A stretch of 9,785 nucleotides of DNA from NCBI GenBank assembly GCA_902493275.1, contig CABUOQ010000038.1:1-9785 (forward strand), read 5' to 3'. The stretch comes from an uncultured Bacillota bacterium. Lineage in GTDB: Bacteria; Bacillota_I; Bacilli_A; RFN20; CAG-449. Each line of letters begins with the position of its first letter. Within the stretch, counting starts at the first letter, position 1. The translations under genes and the position numbers were made by a program. The notes below the pieces were generated by a model, which was not told the DNA's origin, made no database searches, and saw nothing but the letters and a program-made list of their open reading frames with translations. This document shows positions 6,595-9,785 of the stretch, piece by piece.

Positions 6595-8619
6595 ATGAAA
6601 AATGAGAATTTTTTAAAAAAGATATTACTTGTATTATGTTTTATACTAGTTATATGTGGATTTATTGGAGTTAATACTTATTCTAATTCAAGAGTTAGAG
6701 ATATTGATGAGAGACACTATAGAATTGATAATAATGAAATAACATATTTAAGTATCTTAGATATTGTAGATTGTCATTATTTGACTAAAGTTAATTATGT
6801 TCCTAATGAATTTGTAAAAAATCTTGAAAAAAGTAAAATCATTGATTTGAATGAACAATATAAATTTGCCAATAAAGGTACTTTAATTTATGTTATTGAG
6901 AACTTGGATCCATATTTGAGCGATTTTTATACTAAAGCAGATAGATTAGATTATTTACTACAGGGCGATAATAATTGGCATCTTAATTTATATATTCCTC
7001 CTTGTTTTTCTGCTAGCGCAATATATGTTAATTCTGTTTTAGTTGGAGGCGGCGGTTCTTTTTCTAATTATAGTTATATTAATTATTGCGACTATGATAA
7101 AGTTGATAAGGAATTTAAAAGCGGTTCTGAACCGATTAATATCGACTTAAGCTTTTATACAAAAAGAAAAGGTATTTCTGAGGATTTTATTGAAAGATCA
7201 AAGATTATCACCATTCATTATGAGACGAAAGAAAATCAAATATCAGGGTTAATTACTTATCCAATCATTGGTCCAGAAGAGAAAATAAAAAGCATCACTA
7301 CCGAAACTGAATTAATATTAATTACATTTACTTTTACTATTATTTTAGTTGCTTCGTTATTTGTCTTTATTTGCTTTTTAAAAAGAAACAAATCCTTTAT
7401 TCCTTATATTTTTATGGTTTTGAGTTTGCTTTTATGCTCGGGATGTTTTTTATTAATTAGATATCAAATATCTGCGCCGATAATTGTATTAATATTATTT
7501 TTATTATCGCCATATCTATTTTTAGGATCATACGGATTTACTTTAAATTCAAAAATTAAGAATGTAAATTTAGCTGTGATAACTTTTGGACTTGCTCTTA
7601 TTAATTATATTTTTACCATAATAGAGATATTAAATAAAACTATTACTTGGTTTAATCCAATTATAATTGCAATAAAAGTTCTATTAGTTGCAATGTTTGT
7701 TATGATGCATATAGTACATTATTATAAAACAAGAAGTATATCAAAATTGTCTAATGCTTTAGTTCCGATATCAATTTGTTTTGTTGTGTCATTTTTCTTT
7801 GTTGACAATTATTATCGCGATTTTTTCAACTTATTAGTTCAAAGTGGAATAATTATTTTAGGATTAGTCTTAATTATTGGGACTTCTTATTTCTTAGAAC
7901 TTGAAAGAATGAATCGATATTTAACAAAAAACTTAGAATTAGAAGTAAATAGACAAACAAAGAATTTGCAAATGATTGTTGATGAAAAGAATTTGATTTT
8001 AAAATATATATCGCATGACATGAAAAAAATCGCCCATAGCGCTGATTATTTTATAGATGTTTTAAAGCAACAAGAAGTTGAGAAAGAGAATATTAAAACT
8101 TTGGATATTATCAAACAAAAAAATAATAGCCTTTATGAAGGCTTGTCTGAAATCGGAAAATATTTAAAAAATGACATTGTTATTGAAAAACCAAGTATTA
8201 TAAACGTTAAAAAATTGGTTGAAAATATTGTCAAACAATTACAGCCAGATTGCGAAGCCAATAATGTCTTTTTAGAGTGTGAAACCAGTGAAGTCAAAAT
8301 TTTTGCCAAGAATGATACATTGAAATCGGTAATTGAAAATTTAATATTTAATTCTTTAGAACATTCCAATTGTTCGGTAATTTCAATTAAAGTTTACAAA
8401 AGAAAAGGATTATGTTATATCGTAGTTAAAGATAATGGTAAAGGTTTGCAAGATAATGTTGATATCTTTAAACCTTATTATACTTCAGAACAAAATGATG
8501 TTAATACGGGTTTAGGTTTATATCTTTGTAAGGAAGGACTAGAAGCTATGGGTGGTAGTATCATTTTTGAAAATGATGAAAACTTTCTTACTTTCATTAT
8601 TACTTTACCGGCTGAATAA
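6595..8619 (+). CDS. 7TM sensor histidine kinase with extracellular jelly-roll-like sensor
   Basis: Membrane kinase that should phosphorylate Asp58 of the preceding regulator. In the 674-aa chain, TM1 (8-27) is followed by an extracellular region of about 210 residues and a block of seven hydrophobic segments between about 240 and 432. This is the 7TMR-DISM layout. The extracellular part contains LYIPPC...SAIYVN (132-146) with a following glycine cluster (151-154), like the carbohydrate-binding-type jelly-roll of DISM receptors. After a short coiled coil (about 435-470) come the H-box YISHDMKK with His474, the N-box NLIFNS with Asn586, the G1 box DNGKG (613-617), the F-region IFKPYYTSE and the G2 box TGLGLYL (638-644). 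The catalytic core is complete. The ATG has a good ribosome site, GAGG at 6585-6588 (6-nt spacing), in the end of the regulator gene, so the two are coupled. The ligand is unknown; a sugar, wall fragment or state of the surface layer is conceivable. Confidence 0.9.
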   Translation: MKNENFLKKILLVLCFILVICGFIGVNTYSNSRVRDIDERHYRIDNNEITYLSILDIVDCHYLTKVNYVPNEFVKNLEKSKIIDLNEQYKFANKGTLIYVIENLDPYLSDFYTKADRLDYLLQGDNNWHLNLYIPPCFSASAIYVNSVLVGGGGSFSNYSYINYCDYDKVDKEFKSGSEPINIDLSFYTKRKGISEDFIERSKIITIHYETKENQISGLITYPIIGPEEKIKSITTETELILITFTFTIILVASLFVFICFLKRNKSFIPYIFMVLSLLLCSGCFLLIRYQISAPIIVLILFLLSPYLFLGSYGFTLNSKIKNVNLAVITFGLALINYIFTIIEILNKTITWFNPIIIAIKVLLVAMFVMMHIVHYYKTRSISKLSNALVPISICFVVSFFFVDNYYRDFFNLLVQSGIIILGLVLIIGTSYFLELERMNRYLTKNLELEVNRQTKNLQMIVDEKNLILKYISHDMKKIAHSADYFIDVLKQQEVEKENIKTLDIIKQKNNSLYEGLSEIGKYLKNDIVIEKPSIINVKKLVENIVKQLQPDCEANNVFLECETSEVKIFAKNDTLKSVIENLIFNSLEHSNCSVISIKVYKRKGLCYIVVKDNGKGLQDNVDIFKPYYTSEQNDVNTGLGLYLCKEGLEAMGGSIIFENDENFLTFIITLPAE

Positions 8620-8635
8620 TTATTTAAGTTAGTTT

Positions 8636-8656
8636 TCTTATGTTAATAAGATTTTT
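8636..8656 (+). terminator. Weak candidate terminator after the kinase gene
   Basis: TCTTAT/ATAAGA stem (8636-8641 with 8646-8651), 4-nt loop, then five T (8652-8656). It starts 17 bp after the kinase stop. The stem holds only two G-C pairs, so efficiency is doubtful, but position and layout are right. Confidence 0.4.
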
Positions 8657-8713
8657 GCTAATATAAATTTATATATCTAACAAAATTAATAATTTGATTA
8701 AATAATTTGCTTG

Positions 8714-8746
8714 GAAATTAAATCGATAAATTCAATTTCTTTTTTT
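8714..8746 (+). terminator. Second weak candidate terminator, overlapping the methyltransferase 3' end
   Basis: GAAATT (8714-8719) pairs with AATTTC (8734-8739) across a 14-nt loop and is followed by seven T (8740-8746). It would stop read-through from the kinase gene before it runs antisense into the methyltransferase. The T run also encodes the Lys-rich tail of that protein, so it may be coincidental. Confidence 0.3.
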
Positions 8747-9343
8747 AGCGATGATCAAAAGATCCCTTTTCCCGGTAGTTTTTTCTTCATAGTCTTCTTG
8801 ATAAAATATGATATCCATACTATTTTCGTTCAATATACTTTTAACTTTTTTTGAGCCTAATGCGCTATAAATAAATTCATGAGAAAACATATTCCCTACT
8901 ATAGTACCGGCATTTTTTCCGTGTGTGAAAAGAAAATAACCATTGGGATTTAATAATGAGGACACCATTTTATATATTTTTTCTTGCTGAGATTCTTCAA
9001 TGTGCCAAATACTATCAAAAGCAATAATTGCGTCAAATTTTTCTGTACTTGTAAAATAAAGAAAATCTTTTTCGATAAATATGGCGTTTGATAAATGCCG
9101 TTTTTTTGCATTTGCTATCATTTTATCTGAAATATCAATCCCTACAATAGAAAATCCACTTTGACATAAAAAACTATCTATTGGATATCCTGTGCCGCAA
9201 CCAATGTCTAAAATATGAGCATGCTTAGGAAGAGATTTGCAAAATTCTTTAATACAGTTATTGATCGTAGTTTTGTTGCGATATGAATTCCAATCTGAAA
9301 TTATACTATTATAAGATTCTTTATTTATTTCTGCTTGTTTCAT
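8732..9343 (-). CDS. Class I SAM-dependent methyltransferase
   Basis: Cytosolic enzyme that transfers a methyl group from S-adenosylmethionine; substrate unknown. The 203-aa chain is a single Rossmann-fold domain: motif I ILDIGCGTGYP (44-54) with the glycine loop, acidic Asp70 at the end of strand 2 (IVGID) to hold the ribose, motif II FDAIIAFDSIWHI (103-115), and motif III LLNPNGYFLFTHG (130-142). This is the Methyltransf_25/11 type; the HI at 114-115 is common in small-molecule methyltransferases, but the acceptor cannot be read from it. ATG at 9343 is preceded by AAGGAAAG (about 7-nt spacing). The stop is TGA. The gene converges on the kinase gene and shows no functional tie to the secretion operon. 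It is probably monocistronic, from a promoter near 9404-9432. No clear terminator is visible downstream on its strand. Confidence 0.88.
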   Translation of the reverse strand: MKQAEINKESYNSIISDWNSYRNKTTINNCIKEFCKSLPKHAHILDIGCGTGYPIDSFLCQSGFSIVGIDISDKMIANAKKRHLSNAIFIEKDFLYFTSTEKFDAIIAFDSIWHIEESQQEKIYKMVSSLLNPNGYFLFTHGKNAGTIVGNMFSHEFIYSALGSKKVKSILNENSMDIIFYQEDYEEKTTGKRDLLIIAKKRN

Positions 9344-9403
9344 AATCTTTCCTTAATTTTATATATCAACTAAGCTATTAAATTCTAATTTTTCCTTTAA
9401 TAA

Positions 9404-9432
9404 ATTTTACTTTATTATCATTATAAACGCAA
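9404..9432 (-). promoter_or_regulatory. Candidate promoter of the methyltransferase gene
   Basis: On the minus strand TTGCGT (9427-9432) and TAAAAT (9404-9409) are separated by 17 bp, about 60 bp upstream of the ATG. Both boxes deviate from consensus. The surrounding 9344-9522 stretch holds no convincing gene on either strand. Confidence 0.35.
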
Positions 9433-9522
9433 TAAAATTATCTTATTACGTAAGGAGTTATCAATATTTTAATAATTGTTAAGGATAAATGAAATTGTAA
9501 AAAATAACTAATATATGTTAAT

Positions 9523-9554
9523 AAAAAAACATTTTGTAAATTGCTACAAAATGT
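9523..9554 (-). terminator. Intrinsic terminator of the tRNA gene
   Basis: On the minus strand a perfect 10-bp stem, ACATTTTGTA with its complement (9545-9554 with 9529-9538), a 6-nt loop, and a run of seven T that includes the last stem base (complement of 9523-9529). It begins 16 bp after the tRNA CCA end and is the cleanest terminator in the window. Confidence 0.85.
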
Positions 9555-9570
9555 CAAGTATTTATTTATA

Positions 9571-9645
9571 TGGTGCCAGCTACTGGAATCGGACCAGTGA
9601 TTAGGGGTTACGAATCCCTCGTTTTGCCACTGAAACTAAGCTGGC
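9571..9645 (-). tRNA. tRNA-Thr, anticodon CGU
   Basis: The minus strand folds as a full cloverleaf. Acceptor GCCAGCT/AGCTGGC (9639-9645 with 9575-9581); U8-A9; D arm GTTT/AAAC with GG in the loop; anticodon arm AGGGA/CCCCT with loop TTCGTAA and anticodon CGT at 9610-9612; 4-nt variable loop; T arm ACTGG/CCAGT; discriminator A at 9574; and encoded CCA at 9571-9573. The anticodon reads ACG, so it carries threonine. The last base pair of the anticodon stem is an A31-C39 mismatch, and the T loop is TCCGATT rather than the usual TTCGAAT or TTCGATT. The gene has its own promoter and terminator, so it appears to be a single-gene unit. It is not split or truncated. Confidence 0.93.
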
Positions 9646-9654
9646 ATCCATATA

Positions 9655-9684
9655 ATTATAATAATAAATGAAATAAATAGTCAA
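9655..9684 (-). promoter_or_regulatory. Promoter of tRNA-Thr
   Basis: On the minus strand TTGACT (9679-9684) and a perfect TATAAT (9655-9660) with an 18-bp spacer predict a start near 9648, about 3 nt before the mature tRNA 5' end. A second, more distant pair, TTGACA (9762-9767) and TATTAT (9740-9745) with 16-bp spacing, could be an additional promoter. Confidence 0.7.
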
Positions 9685-9785
9685 AATAATTTAATAACTT
9701 AATTATTTTATTTATAAGTATCCTTAGAATTTTTTAGTAATAATATTTTTTAAAGCGAGTTTGTCAACTTTGAAGTTTCTGTTTT

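Noticed and set aside
8133..8369. 78-codon minus-strand frame antisense to the kinase gene.
   Set aside because: It overlaps the conserved ATPase region of the kinase and has no ribosome site or recognisable product.
8661..8674. Perfect AT palindrome ATATAAATTTATAT between kinase and methyltransferase genes.
   Set aside because: Only A and T, no adjoining T run or promoter role; such palindromes are frequent by chance at this base composition.
8732..8734. Possible mycoplasma-type code with TGA read as Trp, since the methyltransferase frame stays open past its TGA.
   Set aside because: All Trp codons in the long genes are TGG and no TGA lies inside a conserved domain; the domain is complete before this TGA.
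9606..9614. GGTTACGAA in the tRNA gene matches nine bases of the candidate regulator repeat (complement of TTCGTAACC).
   Set aside because: The bases are the anticodon arm of the tRNA, not in tandem, and not at a promoter; treated as coincidence.
9724..9785. Open minus-strand frame running off the right edge (19 codons ending in TAA at 9724-9726) that could be the tail of a gene.
   Set aside because: Nineteen open codons are expected by chance in AT-rich DNA, another frame is also open for 11 codons, and no protein family is recognisable.
1..9785. CRISPR arrays, insertion sequences, attachment sites or phage genes.
   Set aside because: No spaced repeats, transposase motifs or terminal inverted repeats were seen; the tRNA gene is intact with no duplicated 3' end in the window.

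Overview
The window is AT-rich (about 30% GC by eye) and uses the standard bacterial code: Trp is TGG throughout and TGA is used as a stop. Strong AGGAGG-type ribosome sites, T-rich intrinsic terminators and a TasA/SipW-type secretion cassette point to a low-GC Bacillota or related lineage, perhaps an uncultured Bacilli relative. The lineage is inference; no marker gene fixes it.

Layout. At the left edge is the N-terminus of a minus-strand zinc-ribbon protein (1-72). A minus-strand operon then runs from about 5830 down to an intrinsic terminator at 203-229. It encodes a 244-aa TasA/camelysin-like exported protein (5034-5768), a 449-aa ER-type (Ser/His) signal peptidase I of the SipW kind with an extra cytosolic domain (3598-4947), a 239-aa exported paralogue of the first protein (2886-3605), and an 875-aa exported protein of unknown fold (254-2881). 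A hairpin at 4972-5006 separates the first gene from the other three, which are packed with 8-bp overlap or 4-bp spacing.

Divergent from this operon is a two-component system on the plus strand: an OmpR-family response regulator (5919-6593) and a 7TM-type histidine kinase with a large extracellular sensor (6595-8619). The 150-bp divergent intergenic region holds a perfect tandem 10-bp direct repeat (5854-5873), the arrangement expected of an OmpR/PhoB-class site, 11 bp upstream of a TATAAT box facing the secretion operon.

To the right are a convergent class I SAM-dependent methyltransferase (8732-9343, minus) and a solitary tRNA-Thr(CGU) on the minus strand (9571-9645) with its own promoter and terminator.

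Working model (inference): the kinase senses an envelope or external cue, the regulator binds the tandem repeat, and the operon makes surface or fibre proteins that carry a common signal peptide (G-x-[GA]-[FY]-S-x-W) processed by the dedicated signal peptidase. The sensory pair, the peptidase and its three likely substrates would form one self-contained surface-assembly module. The modified peptidase and the unassigned 875-aa partner are its most novel parts.
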